Positions 36,961 to 45,996 of a stretch of DNA of 64,000 bases are shown in pieces. Position 1 is the first letter of the stretch, and each line of letters opens with the position of its first letter. The translations under genes were made by a program, and so were the position numbers. Source of the stretch: Vicingus serpentipes (GTDB taxonomy: Bacteria; Bacteroidota; Bacteroidia; Flavobacteriales_E; Vicingaceae); NCBI GenBank assembly GCA_024103385.1, contig JAGFIT010000050.1:1-64000 (forward strand), given 5' to 3'. The notes beneath the pieces are model-generated. The model made no database searches, was not told the origin of the DNA, and saw only the letters and a program-made list of their open reading frames with translations.

Positions 36961-37866
36961 ATGAGAATTTTATTAACAGGAAGCAATGGCCTGCTCGGAC
37001 AAAAATTAGTTAAACTATTGTCCGCTATGAAAGGCGTTGAATTATTGGCAACATCAAAAGGATCGAATAGAATTACCAACCAATTATCGTACGAATATCA
37101 AAATTTAGACATTACCAATAGGAAAGAAATTCTAAGTTTATTTAATCAATTCAAGCCAACAGTAGTAATTAATACTGCTGCAATGACGGATGTGGATGCA
37201 TGTGAATCAAATAAAGAGCTGTGTTGGGATTTAAATGTTAATGCTGTTAAGTATCTAATAGAAGCATCAGAGAAACAAAATACACACTTAATACACCTTT
37301 CAACTGATTTTGTATTTGATGGAGAAAGTGGTCCCTACAAAGAGGAGGATGAACCTAATCCGTTGAGTTATTATGGAAAATCAAAATATGAAGCAGAAAA
37401 GCTATTACAAAAGAGTTCAATTAAATGGAGTATTGTAAGAACGATAATTGTTTATGGTGTTGCAGAAGAGATGAGTCGTTCTAATATTGTTTTATGGGCA
37501 AAAGAAGCGTTAGAAAAAGGAAATCCTCTAACCATTGTTAATGATCAATTTCGGTCACCAACATTAGCTGAAGATTTGGCAATGGGATGCTGGTTAATTG
37601 CAGAGAAAGGAGCAAAAGGAATTTACCATATTTCAGGAAAAGACATCATGAGTATTATTGAATTAGTTTATCGTGTTGCTGATTTTTACGGATATGATAA
37701 ATCTATTGTTTCTCCGATAACTACATTATCTTTAAATCAGGCAGCAAAACGCCCGCCTAAGACAGGCTTTGTATTGGATAAATCAATAAATGATTTGGGT
37801 TATTCTCCACGTTCTTTTAAAGAAGGGTTGGCTATTGTTGAACATCAGTTAAGTCAAAATAATTGA
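36961..37866 (+). CDS. RmlD-like dTDP-4-dehydrorhamnose reductase family protein
   Basis: The 301-residue protein is an extended SDR of RmlD type: TGSNGLLGQKLV at 6-17 (NAD(P)-binding), DVDACESNKELCWDLNVNA near 78-95, STDFVFDGESGPYKEED near 114-130 and the YxxxK catalytic pair Tyr138-Lys142. RmlD makes dTDP-rhamnose, but no rmlA, rmlB or rmlC gene is next to it, so it may serve another NDP-sugar or be a free-standing relative. pabB starts right after its stop. Confidence 0.8.
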   Translation: MRILLTGSNGLLGQKLVKLLSAMKGVELLATSKGSNRITNQLSYEYQNLDITNRKEILSLFNQFKPTVVINTAAMTDVDACESNKELCWDLNVNAVKYLIEASEKQNTHLIHLSTDFVFDGESGPYKEEDEPNPLSYYGKSKYEAEKLLQKSSIKWSIVRTIIVYGVAEEMSRSNIVLWAKEALEKGNPLTIVNDQFRSPTLAEDLAMGCWLIAEKGAKGIYHISGKDIMSIIELVYRVADFYGYDKSIVSPITTLSLNQAAKRPPKTGFVLDKSINDLGYSPRSFKEGLAIVEHQLSQNN

Positions 37867-39093
37867 ATGGAAGTATTTGATTATATGATTTCAGATAAAA
37901 CTTTATTTGAGCAACAGATTTTATCTTATTATCAAAGTAAAAAAAATGTTGTTTTTTTAAATAGCAATTCCAATGAAAAATCAAATTGGTTGGCTGTTTC
38001 CGATGATGATGAAAAATATGAAAATCAATGGCAATTTGGATTTATTTCTTATGATTATAAAAATCAGATAGAAGAGCTTTCTTCTAATCATTTTGATGGA
38101 GTAAAGTTTCCTGAACAACATTTTTTTACGCCTCAATTATTAATAGAAATTTTACCTCAAAAGGTGATTTTTAATTACAACGCTGAATTATACCATATAG
38201 AGGATATAAAAAGTCAAATAAAAGCTATTGAGAAAATTGAACTAAAAAATGTGCATCACCAAAAAGTATCAGTCAAGCCTAGATTAAATAAAGAAAAATA
38301 TCTCCAAAACGTAGCACAATTGCAACATCATATTCAAATAGGAGATATTTATGAAGTGAATTATTGCCAAGAATTTTACGAAGAAAACGTACAGATTAAT
38401 CCGTTGGAAATTTATCTAAAACTCAATCAAAAATCTCCAACGCCATTTTCATGCTTTGTGAAGCATAATGATAAATATTTACTTTCTGCTTCACCTGAAC
38501 GGTTTATTCAAAAAGCTGGTAGAAAAATTATATCACAACCTATAAAAGGGACAATAAAAAGGGGAAATACAGAAAAAGAAGATAGAGATCTGGTAAAACA
38601 ATTGTACAACGATAAAAAAGAACGGAATGAAAATATTATGATTGTAGATTTAGTAAGAAATGACATCTCTAAAATTGTAAAAAAGAATACGGTAAATGTA
38701 GATGAATTGTGTGCTGTTTATACTTATCCACAAGTTCACCAAATGGTTTCGACTGTTAGTGCGGAGTTAAAAAATGATATTTCATTTAAGGAAGTTATTC
38801 ATGCAACATTTCCAATGGGCTCTATGACGGGAGCGCCTAAAATTAGAGCAATGGAATTGATTGAACAATATGAAACGAATAAAAGAGGATTGTATTCAGG
38901 TACTGTAGGTTATATTAACCCTGGTGGAGATTTTGATTTTAATGTGGTTATTCGGAGTATTTTGTATAATGCATCAGATAATTATTTGTCATTCACAGTT
39001 GGTGGAGCTATAACCAATCAATCTATTCCTGAAAAAGAATACGAAGAATGTATGTTAAAGGCAAAAGCTATTTTTGAAGTATTATCAGAATAA
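37867..39093 (+). CDS. pabB: Aminodeoxychorismate synthase component I family protein
   Basis: The 408-residue protein is a chorismate-binding enzyme: IGDIYEVNYCQEF, FSCFVKHNDKYLLSASPERF, QPIKGTIKRG, ENIMIVDLVRNDI, PMGSMTGAPKIRAMELIEQYE and GLYSGTVGYI are all family landmarks. The PIKGT segment is the PabB type (Lys rather than the PIAGT-type of anthranilate synthase), so it probably makes aminodeoxychorismate for folate. The glutaminase partner PabA is not in the window. It directly abuts the RmlD-like gene. Confidence 0.88.
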   Translation: MEVFDYMISDKTLFEQQILSYYQSKKNVVFLNSNSNEKSNWLAVSDDDEKYENQWQFGFISYDYKNQIEELSSNHFDGVKFPEQHFFTPQLLIEILPQKVIFNYNAELYHIEDIKSQIKAIEKIELKNVHHQKVSVKPRLNKEKYLQNVAQLQHHIQIGDIYEVNYCQEFYEENVQINPLEIYLKLNQKSPTPFSCFVKHNDKYLLSASPERFIQKAGRKIISQPIKGTIKRGNTEKEDRDLVKQLYNDKKERNENIMIVDLVRNDISKIVKKNTVNVDELCAVYTYPQVHQMVSTVSAELKNDISFKEVIHATFPMGSMTGAPKIRAMELIEQYETNKRGLYSGTVGYINPGGDFDFNVVIRSILYNASDNYLSFTVGGAITNQSIPEKEYEECMLKAKAIFEVLSE

Positions 39094-39111
39094 TGAATAG
39101 TTTGTTTTCTT

Positions 39112-39196
39112 TGTCACACTGAGCTTGTCGAAGTGTAGCCAAAGAAAAAATGGATTATAATTAATTTTGTTTTCCTTCGACAGGCTCAGGATGACA
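39112..39196. repeat. Interspersed palindromic repeat (TGTCA-CTGAGC-TGTCGAAG type)
   Basis: Two 22-base arms lie at 39112-39133 and 39175-39196, facing each other around 41 bases. They share TGTCA, CTGAGC and TGTCGAAG and differ at three positions. This palindromic sequence family is seen between genes in many bacterial genomes. It fills the space between pabB and tilS and is GC-rich against its neighbours. Confidence 0.7.
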
Positions 39197-39222
39197 CAAA
39201 ATAGGAAGAGAGTAAACTATAA

Positions 39223-40548
39223 ATGCTGCAAAAATTTAAAACATATTATCAAAAAAACGATTTATTTAGTTCTTCTGATAAGATTTTATTAGCCGTAAGT
39301 GGAGGTAAAGACTCTATGGCAATGATACATTTATTTAGGGATTGTAACTTAACTTTTGGTGTAGCTCACTGTAATTTTAGTTTAAGAGGGGCTGAATCTG
39401 ATGCTGATGAAGAATTAGTAAAATCAGTTTGTGAGAAACATAATATTCCTTTTCATCAAACTACATTTAACACTAATAACTATGCAGAGCAAAATGGAAT
39501 TTCCATTCAAATGGCAGCGAGAGAGTTGAGGTATGATTGGTTTGAAAAAATAAGAGAAGAGAATGGGTATGATTATGTTGCTACTGCTCATCATAAAAAT
39601 GATGTTGCTGAAACAATGCTCATTAACCTTATTAAAGGGACAGGATTATCGGGGTTACATGGTATAAGGAATAAAAAAGATAAGATTGTTCGTCCAATAT
39701 TGTGTTTTACAAGGCAAGAGATTAATCAATTTATTTTGGAAGAACAGATTGATTTTAGGGAGGATAAATCGAACAGTGAGGTTAAATACACAAGAAATAG
39801 GATAAGGCATTCTGTTATCCCAGAAATGGAAGCCATTAATCCCTCTGTTGTGGAAACATTAAATGTTGAAGCTGAACAGTTTTTGGAACTGGAAAAAATA
39901 CTTCATGATAAAATTGAGGATGAGAAAAAAAGGTTGTTTCGTGATGAAAGAGGAATGATTTCCATATCTATTTATGAACTCAAAAAATTAAATCCGTTGA
40001 CTTCTTACCTCTACTTGTTACTGAAAGATTATGGATTTAATAAAAGCGATATAACTGACGTCATTCATTCAATGGATGGTGAGTCAGGAAAAAGATTTTA
40101 TTCCTCTACTCACGAGTTGACTAAAGATAGAGATGTTTTTTTATTACAAGACAGGCAGAATGTTGAGTCTGAAAAGTTTATTATTAATGAGTTAGCTGAT
40201 ATAGAAAAACTACCTATTTCATTTAGTTATAGCTTGAAGAACTATGATTCCGATATAGAAATTCAAAAGTCAAAAGACTTTGCTTATCTAGATATTGAAA
40301 AGATTCAATTCCCACTTATTATGAGAAAGTGGAGAAAGGGAGATACATTTCAACCTTACGGGATGAAAGGCAGAAAAAAATTAAGTGATTATTGGATAGA
40401 CAATAAAGTGCCTTTACCCGAAAAAAAGGAGAAATGGGTATTAGAAGCTAATGGGAAAATTATTTGGTTGGTAGGCGAAAGAATTGATGATAATTATAAA
40501 TTAACCAACCAATCGAACAAAGTATTGCTTTTGCAGTTACTTTCTTAA
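39223..40548 (+). CDS. tilS: tRNA(Ile)-lysidine synthase
   Basis: The 441-residue protein has the PP-loop SGGKDS at 26-31, CNFSLRGAESDADEE near 51-65, the ATAHHKNDVAETMLINLIKGTGLSGLHGI landmark near 124-152 in content, and RNRIRH near 187. A C-terminal TilS domain follows (RKWRKGDTFQPYGMKGRKKLSDY). It converts C34 to lysidine in the CAU-anticodon tRNA-Ile so that it reads AUA. It is essential in bacteria that use AUA. Confidence 0.95.
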   Translation: MLQKFKTYYQKNDLFSSSDKILLAVSGGKDSMAMIHLFRDCNLTFGVAHCNFSLRGAESDADEELVKSVCEKHNIPFHQTTFNTNNYAEQNGISIQMAARELRYDWFEKIREENGYDYVATAHHKNDVAETMLINLIKGTGLSGLHGIRNKKDKIVRPILCFTRQEINQFILEEQIDFREDKSNSEVKYTRNRIRHSVIPEMEAINPSVVETLNVEAEQFLELEKILHDKIEDEKKRLFRDERGMISISIYELKKLNPLTSYLYLLLKDYGFNKSDITDVIHSMDGESGKRFYSSTHELTKDRDVFLLQDRQNVESEKFIINELADIEKLPISFSYSLKNYDSDIEIQKSKDFAYLDIEKIQFPLIMRKWRKGDTFQPYGMKGRKKLSDYWIDNKVPLPEKKEKWVLEANGKIIWLVGERIDDNYKLTNQSNKVLLLQLLS

Positions 40549-40677
40549 ATTCAATAAATTTTATAGTTAGAATGGGTTTAAAGTAATACGTCTCCATACT
40601 TTAATTGATTTGATGAATAAAATGGCTTAATTTTCACTCCAGAAATTAGTATTAATAATAATTATATTTTCTAGTTT

Positions 40678-42966
40678 ATTAAACAGATAGTCAACATATT
40701 AATTGTACTGCTTGTATTCATTTATTCTAAGAATAATTTTGCGCAAAAAGTAGGGGTTGTCCTAAGTGGAGGAGGTTCTAATGGTGTCAGTCATATTGGG
40801 GTGTTAAAGGCATTAGAAGAATATAATATTCCGATAGATTACATCACAGGAACTTCGATGGGAGCATTAGTTGGTGGTTTATATGCTGCAGGTTATTCAC
40901 CAGAAGAAATAGAAGAAATATTTTTATCCAATGAATTTAAACAATGGGCAGATGGAGAACTGGATGAGAAATATGTTTATTACTTGAGGGAAAAAGAAAT
41001 AACACCATCACTCATCACTTTTAAAGTATCTACAGATACTGTTTGGGAAACAAGTTTACCTACGAACTTAATAAATCCGGCAGCCATTGATTATGGTTTA
41101 ATGCGTTACTTCTCTCCAGCTACAGCATTAGCTAACAATAATTTTGACAGTTTATTTGTGCCTTTTCGTTGTGTAGCTTCAGATATTATATCTAAGCAGT
41201 CTTTTGTTTTTGATAATGGTAAATTAGCTACGGCTATCAGATCATCAATGGCCTATCCGTTTTACTTATCCCCAATACCTTACGAAGATAAACTATTGTT
41301 TGATGGAGGTTTGTATAATAATTTTCCTTCAGATATTATGTATGATGATTTTATGCCTGATTATATAATAGGGAGCAATGTTTCTTCTAATTTCTCTCCT
41401 CCAAATGAAGATAATATTATTTCTCAAATAAAAACAATTATATCTGATGATACGGAATATGCGGTGCAATGTAATAATTCCATTATCATAACACCAGAAA
41501 CAAGTGAGTTTGCTTTATTCAATTTTGAACAAAATCATCAATTAATTCAGATAGGGTACGAGGCAACGATAAAACAAATTCCTAACCTATTAAAAGACAT
41601 TGAAAAAAGAGCCATCAAGAATGATTTGTTAGAAAAACGGAAAGTATATAAAAGTAAGTTACCACGATTGGTTTTTGATGAGATCAAAATATCGGGGTTG
41701 AGTAAAGCTCAAAATAAGTATATAGAGCAATCATTAAGACAAAGAAAAGATACCATTGGAGTGGATAAGTTACAATCCGAGTATATTAAAGTTTCTTCGG
41801 ATGATAAAATTAAATCTATTTATCCGGAAGCTACTTATGATACAGCAACAAGTTATTATACTCTAAATTTAAAAGCTAAAAAAGAAAAAGATTTATTTAT
41901 TTCATTTGGAGGAGTGTTCTCTTCCAGACCTATTAATGAAGGTTTTATAAGTTTGCAATACAATCTTTTAGATAGAATAGCATTGTCGTTACTTGCTAAT
42001 TCATACTTTGGAAAATTACACAATTCAGCCACATTAGGATTTCGATTAGATCTTCCATTTAGAATTCCATTTTATTGGAAAAATACATTCGCAATGGATG
42101 GTTGGGATTATTTTAAAAGTAAAACCACTTTTTTTGAAGATACAAAACCAGCATTTTTAGTAATTAATGATAGGTATTTTAAATCAGAAATAGGACTTCC
42201 TATTGCTTATAAAGGAAAAATAGAAATAGAAGGTACAGCTGGAGAGCTAGTTAATAATTATTATCAGACAAAACAATTTTTATCAATTGATACAACAGAC
42301 AAAACAAGATTTAGAAATTTTTCTACAGCAGTTTCGTTTAAAAGGCATTTATTGGATAAAAAACAATACCCTACAAAAGGAGGTTATTTTTCAATAGGAG
42401 GAAGATTTATTAGAGGTAAGGAACATACTTTACCTGGATCAACTGCTATTATTGAAAATAAATTTGATACAGTGTTAGATTGGCTACAATTTAAAATTAC
42501 TTATGACCAATATTTAAACACTCACGAAAAATTTAGTGTAGGTGTTTTATTGGAAGGCGTTTACAGTAATCAGCCATTTTTCAATAATTATACAGCATCT
42601 ATTTTATCTAGTCCAGCGTTCCAACCTGTTGCGGAAAGCAAAACTTTGTTTCAAGAAAACTTTCGTTCTCATTCTTATTTTGCATCTGGCTTAAAGGGAG
42701 TGTATATGCCATTTAAAAATTTTCAGGTGCGTGTAGAAGGTTATATTTTTCAACCTTTTAAGGAAATTTTACAAGATAAAAATCATAAGGCTTATTATGG
42801 AAAAGAGTGGGAAAGCAGAGATTTTTTAGCTTCATTAGCTACGGTTTATTATACTCCTATAGGACCTATTGCACTTAACTTAAATTATTACGAAAGATAC
42901 GATGAGCATTGGAGTTTTTTATTTCATTTCGGTTATTTAATATTCAATAAGAAAAGCTTAGAGTAA
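40678..42966 (+). CDS. Patatin-like phospholipase with C-terminal outer-membrane barrel, apparent ATT start
   Basis: The frame holds a signal-like leader (KQIVNILIVLLVFIYSKNNFAQ), then the oxyanion-hole motif SGGGSNG (30-36), the nucleophile motif GTSMG (Ser60) and the dyad Asp in LLFDGG (Asp209). A hinge region (~290-380) leads to a BamA/TamA-like 16-strand-type barrel to residue 762. No ATG, GTG or TTG lies in frame between the stop at 40672-40674 and the motif; ATT at 40678 stands exactly where ATG would be expected. The GTG at 40801 would delete the oxyanion hole. It resembles PlpD-type (type Vd) secreted lipases by architecture. The substrate is unknown. Confidence 0.8.
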   Translation: MKQIVNILIVLLVFIYSKNNFAQKVGVVLSGGGSNGVSHIGVLKALEEYNIPIDYITGTSMGALVGGLYAAGYSPEEIEEIFLSNEFKQWADGELDEKYVYYLREKEITPSLITFKVSTDTVWETSLPTNLINPAAIDYGLMRYFSPATALANNNFDSLFVPFRCVASDIISKQSFVFDNGKLATAIRSSMAYPFYLSPIPYEDKLLFDGGLYNNFPSDIMYDDFMPDYIIGSNVSSNFSPPNEDNIISQIKTIISDDTEYAVQCNNSIIITPETSEFALFNFEQNHQLIQIGYEATIKQIPNLLKDIEKRAIKNDLLEKRKVYKSKLPRLVFDEIKISGLSKAQNKYIEQSLRQRKDTIGVDKLQSEYIKVSSDDKIKSIYPEATYDTATSYYTLNLKAKKEKDLFISFGGVFSSRPINEGFISLQYNLLDRIALSLLANSYFGKLHNSATLGFRLDLPFRIPFYWKNTFAMDGWDYFKSKTTFFEDTKPAFLVINDRYFKSEIGLPIAYKGKIEIEGTAGELVNNYYQTKQFLSIDTTDKTRFRNFSTAVSFKRHLLDKKQYPTKGGYFSIGGRFIRGKEHTLPGSTAIIENKFDTVLDWLQFKITYDQYLNTHEKFSVGVLLEGVYSNQPFFNNYTASILSSPAFQPVAESKTLFQENFRSHSYFASGLKGVYMPFKNFQVRVEGYIFQPFKEILQDKNHKAYYGKEWESRDFLASLATVYYTPIGPIALNLNYYERYDEHWSFLFHFGYLIFNKKSLE

Positions 42967-42972
42967 TTGTTA

Positions 42973-43443
42973 TTAATTTCCATAGGAAGGGAAGGAGTTA
43001 GCAATTAGACTTAGAATTAATGAATTAATAAGCACCAAAAGGTAAATAATAAATAGGGTAGATTTTTTGTGTCGATAAAATTTAACACAAATAACAGAAC
43101 CGATAGGAATAGAGAGTATCGTTGCAGTCAAAAATGCCAATCCCCAAACACCAAATAAATGTTTTGTTTTTACAATTATTTTATTAGTTCGAGTCATGAT
43201 TTTTGGAAGAGGCTTTCCTGCAGCTTTTAACTTATTAAGTTTAGCTAATCTTCTTTTTTGACTGAACACTATCAGCGAATTTCCTAAAAAATAGAATAGG
43301 GTAACTCCAAACAAACCACCCAAAGAAACGGTTATAAATGTTTCAAAAATACTTAAACCTAAGCCATTAACGCTCAGAAAAGGGGAAAGTAAAAACTTGG
43401 TAGATGCGGTTAAAAAAACTATAATATATGACTCCCAATTCAT
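42973..43443 (-). CDS. Small integral membrane protein of unknown function
   Basis: The 156-residue protein has about four hydrophobic segments (~5-25, 32-56, 95-120 and 128-150) with a basic loop between (KRRLAKLNKLKAAGKPLPK). The segment GVWGLAFLTATILSIPIGSVICVKFYRH resembles the second half of small multidrug-export-type proteins, but I cannot confirm the family. It is convergent with the patatin gene with only six bases between stops. Confidence 0.6.
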   Translation of the reverse strand: MNWESYIIVFLTASTKFLLSPFLSVNGLGLSIFETFITVSLGGLFGVTLFYFLGNSLIVFSQKRRLAKLNKLKAAGKPLPKIMTRTNKIIVKTKHLFGVWGLAFLTATILSIPIGSVICVKFYRHKKSTLFIIYLLVLINSLILSLIANSFPSYGN

Positions 43444-43482
43444 GCAGCTTATTTCTGATAAATATACATACTCATTAATTAT

Positions 43483-44781
43483 TTAACTATTTAAAGCTAC
43501 TTTTAACATTTTTTCATAAACAATTTTCCATCCTTTCCATATTCCTTCTTCTGAAAAAGATTCGTTGTGCCAAACACTAATAAAAGTGCCGTTAACTTCT
43601 TTTACAGCTTGCATTAATTTGGTTATTTGCTGGATAGTTTTTTCGGGAGTACATTTTTCATAATACATGTAAGTAGCTTCCATTACAGCGAAAGGATGAA
43701 TTTTTAATTTAGTAGTGGATTCTGTATCTAAGTTATAAAAATAAAAAGGGCTACAAATACTGGCTCTGAATCCAGACTTGTCAACATACCCCATTGTGTA
43801 ATCAGCAGTGATATCATTATCAATTAAATTCTGGTAGGTCTCAGGCAAATGTAATTTCAAAAAGTGTTGCCTACTTATCGTAATACTTTTGTGCGTAATT
43901 TCTTGTAGTCGTTTTATTTCTTTAATTAAAATTTTAATATCACTATTTGATGCATATGAAGGGTGTATTCCTATGTCATAATAATCAGCTATTCCTTTTA
44001 TTAAAGATTGAAATTCTTTGTTTTTTACAGGGGTATTTTTATCATTTAAACTATAATCCCCCAACAGAAAAAAATAAAGAGGTTTAATATTATGTTTTTT
44101 GTGTAGTTGAAATTGATATTTAAAAGTATCATAAGGGTCTTTTTTCCCTTTAAACAAAACATGAATTCTATTTTTAAAATCTCCTTCTTTAAGGGATTTA
44201 ATAAAACCTCCAATAGTTCTAATTAATCCTTTGTTCTTATAACTATAAGCATTGTCTACATCTATTGTAGAAATGTATTTAAAATGTTGATTAGGACACT
44301 TAAATTCAGGAAACTCTTTACTGATTATTGAAGCTATTTCGTTTGCCCAAATGTTGACTAAAGGTGTTGTTAAAAATTGGTGCTGAAAAGCAATACTTTC
44401 TGAAGAAGTAAATCGATCATGTTCATCCCTAATGTGAGGTAAATATTCTTCATATCGACTTATCAAATAGAAACTGGCTGCAAAAGGATCAAAAGGCAAG
44501 CAGGAGTCCTTTCCAACTTTATAAAAGCATTTATTCCCATTATTTTCAAAAACATTAATGTTTTGTTCTTTTATACCTATTTCGTATAAAAGAGCGGAAG
44601 ATTGAAAAAAAAGTTCATCAGTTATTTTGTGGTTGGAGTAATTAATTTTAGGAGAGTTAGACTTTTTAAAATACTCGACATCACAAGTAAATTCTATCGG
44701 GACATTAAGTATGTCTACAAATAAAGTCGTAAATATATACCTTAATCGATTTGTAAGTTTATGTGAGTATATTAATAGCAT
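43483..44781 (-). CDS. Polysaccharide deacetylase-like protein (DUF7033 type)
   Basis: The 432-residue protein has an N-terminal region (DELFFQSSALLYEIGI, DPFAASFYLISRYEEYLPH, DEHDRFTSSES) and a deacetylase-like core with the metal Asp in STIDVDNAYSYKNKG near 191-205, IGIHPSYASNS near 275-285 (His) and ISRQHFLKL. The last part (ISVWHNESFSEEG) fits the same fold. It lies in the group that often follows Bacteroidota glycan loci. Whether it still removes acetyl groups is not certain. No signal peptide is seen, so it may act in the cytoplasm. Confidence 0.7.
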   Translation of the reverse strand: MLLIYSHKLTNRLRYIFTTLFVDILNVPIEFTCDVEYFKKSNSPKINYSNHKITDELFFQSSALLYEIGIKEQNINVFENNGNKCFYKVGKDSCLPFDPFAASFYLISRYEEYLPHIRDEHDRFTSSESIAFQHQFLTTPLVNIWANEIASIISKEFPEFKCPNQHFKYISTIDVDNAYSYKNKGLIRTIGGFIKSLKEGDFKNRIHVLFKGKKDPYDTFKYQFQLHKKHNIKPLYFFLLGDYSLNDKNTPVKNKEFQSLIKGIADYYDIGIHPSYASNSDIKILIKEIKRLQEITHKSITISRQHFLKLHLPETYQNLIDNDITADYTMGYVDKSGFRASICSPFYFYNLDTESTTKLKIHPFAVMEATYMYYEKCTPEKTIQQITKLMQAVKEVNGTFISVWHNESFSEEGIWKGWKIVYEKMLKVALNS

Positions 44782-44823
44782 ACATAGGTTATTATTGGAA
44801 CATATAGGTTTTAAAAGTAATCA

Positions 44824-45516
44824 TCATATTAAACCTTCATCGGCAAAACTTAAATACTTTTTTTCACCAACAATAAGATGGTCAAGTACAGGGGTTTCCA
44901 TCAACTGTCCTATTTCTTTTAATCCTTTCGTTAATTCAAGGTCAGCGTTACTGGGTTTAAGATTTCCTGATGGGTGATTATGACACAATATTACAGCCGA
45001 AGCAAGTAGTTCAATAGCATGTTTAAATATGATTTTGGTATCTGCAATTGTTCCGCTAACACCTCCTTTGCTAATGTGTTCTTTTTTAAGAACTTCATTT
45101 TTACGATTAAGATAAATAACCCAAAATTCTTCATGGGGTAAATCACTCAACACACTTGATATTTCATTATAGGCATCATTACTAGATACGATGATTGATT
45201 TATTTTCATCAGCACTTTCTTTTCTACGTCTTCCTAACTCCATTGCGGCAATAATACTGATGGCTTTTGCTTCACCAATTCCAGGAAATTTGATGAGATC
45301 ATTTAGTGAAAGTTTACCTAAATAATTTAAATCATTATTTATTGTAGAAAGAATTTTTTTTGAAAGTTCAACGGCAGTTTCTTTTTTGTTTCCAGACCCT
45401 ATCAATATTGCAATTAATTCTGCATCTGACAAGGCATTACGACCTTTTAGAATTAACTTTTCTCGAGGTCTGTCTTCTTCTGCCCAAGATTTTATTTTCA
45501 AGTTTCCATCATACAT
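44824..45516 (-). CDS. radC: RadC-family JAB/MPN-domain protein
   Basis: The 230-residue protein has the helix-hairpin-helix N-terminal part (FPGIGEAKAISIIAAMELGRR near 78-97) and the JAMM metal site HNHPSGNLKPSNAD (His179, His181, Asp192) with Glu129/130 upstream. RadC proteins were once linked to DNA repair, but their real role is not settled. It is the 3'-proximal gene of the DUF3467 region and is separated from it by a terminator. Confidence 0.93.
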   Translation of the reverse strand: MYDGNLKIKSWAEEDRPREKLILKGRNALSDAELIAILIGSGNKKETAVELSKKILSTINNDLNYLGKLSLNDLIKFPGIGEAKAISIIAAMELGRRRKESADENKSIIVSSNDAYNEISSVLSDLPHEEFWVIYLNRKNEVLKKEHISKGGVSGTIADTKIIFKHAIELLASAVILCHNHPSGNLKPSNADLELTKGLKEIGQLMETPVLDHLIVGEKKYLSFADEGLI

Positions 45517-45533
45517 AATAAAGATAAAATTAC

Positions 45534-45565
45534 AAAAAAGGGAAGCTAAATTTTAGCTTCCCTTT
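45534..45565 (-). terminator. Intrinsic terminator of the DUF3467 gene
   Basis: Arms AAAGGGAAGCTAAA (45537-45550) and TTTAGCTTCCCTTT (45552-45565) form a 14-bp stem. On the minus strand it is followed by a T-run (complement of 45534-45539). It lies between DUF3467 and radC. Confidence 0.8.
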
Positions 45566-45584
45566 AAGAATAATTCAGTTATTA

Positions 45585-45905
45585 TTAAGCCTCTGCAGTT
45601 GGTCCTCCAAAATTCATTGGAATTCCACCTTGAGGACCTGGTCCAAGGTCTTTTATTTTACCATTTGTTGCTTCAAACTTTTGAATGTTATCTTCCAATG
45701 CATTCATTAATCGTTTAGCATGTTCAGGGGTCATTAAAACTCTTGATTTTACCTTAGCTTTTGGCATACCAGGCATAACTTTAATAAAATCAATAACAAA
45801 TTCAGAAGAGGAATGACTTATAATTGCAAGATTGGAATAAATTCCTTCTGCAGTTTCTTCATTTAATTCAATGTTTAATTGGTTCTCTTTGTGCTCTTCA
45901 CCCAT
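45585..45905 (-). CDS. DUF3467-family protein
   Basis: The 106-residue protein matches DUF3467 (GIYSNLAIISHSSSEFVIDF, then MPKAKVKSRVLMTPEHAKRLMNALEDNI, then a Gly/Pro-rich tail). This small family is often found next to rpoC in Bacteroidota, which is the case here, but its function is unknown. It has a -7 element of its own (45927-45934) behind the rpoC terminator, and is bounded by terminators on both sides. Confidence 0.88.
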   Translation of the reverse strand: MGEEHKENQLNIELNEETAEGIYSNLAIISHSSSEFVIDFIKVMPGMPKAKVKSRVLMTPEHAKRLMNALEDNIQKFEATNGKIKDLGPGPQGGIPMNFGGPTAEA

Positions 45906-45926
45906 ATAATTTTAAATTTTAAATTT

Positions 45927-45934
45927 CAAAAGTA
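45927..45934 (-). promoter_or_regulatory. -7 element of the DUF3467 gene
   Basis: TACTTTTG on the minus strand matches TAnnTTTG and ends 21 bases ahead of the start codon. It lies in the tail of the rpoC terminator. No clear -33 TTTG is seen. Confidence 0.4.
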
Positions 45935-45940
45935 TAAAGA

Positions 45941-45974
45941 AAGAAAGTCTAAAATATAAACTTTAGACTTTCTT
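45941..45974 (-). terminator. Terminator after rpoC
   Basis: A perfect 13-bp inverted repeat AAGAAAGTCTAAA (45941-45953) / TTTAGACTTTCTT (45962-45974) has an 8-base loop. It is followed on the minus strand by a T-rich tail. It closes the rpoB-rpoC unit. Confidence 0.8.
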
Positions 45975-45996
45975 CTTTTTTAACTTTCAACTCAAG

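Noticed and set aside
37867-39093. Anthranilate synthase component I (trpE)
   Set aside because: The PIKGT segment and the lack of other trp genes favour the PabB type.
42300-42966. Separate outer-membrane protein gene
   Set aside because: The barrel is in frame with the patatin domain, and this fusion is a known architecture.
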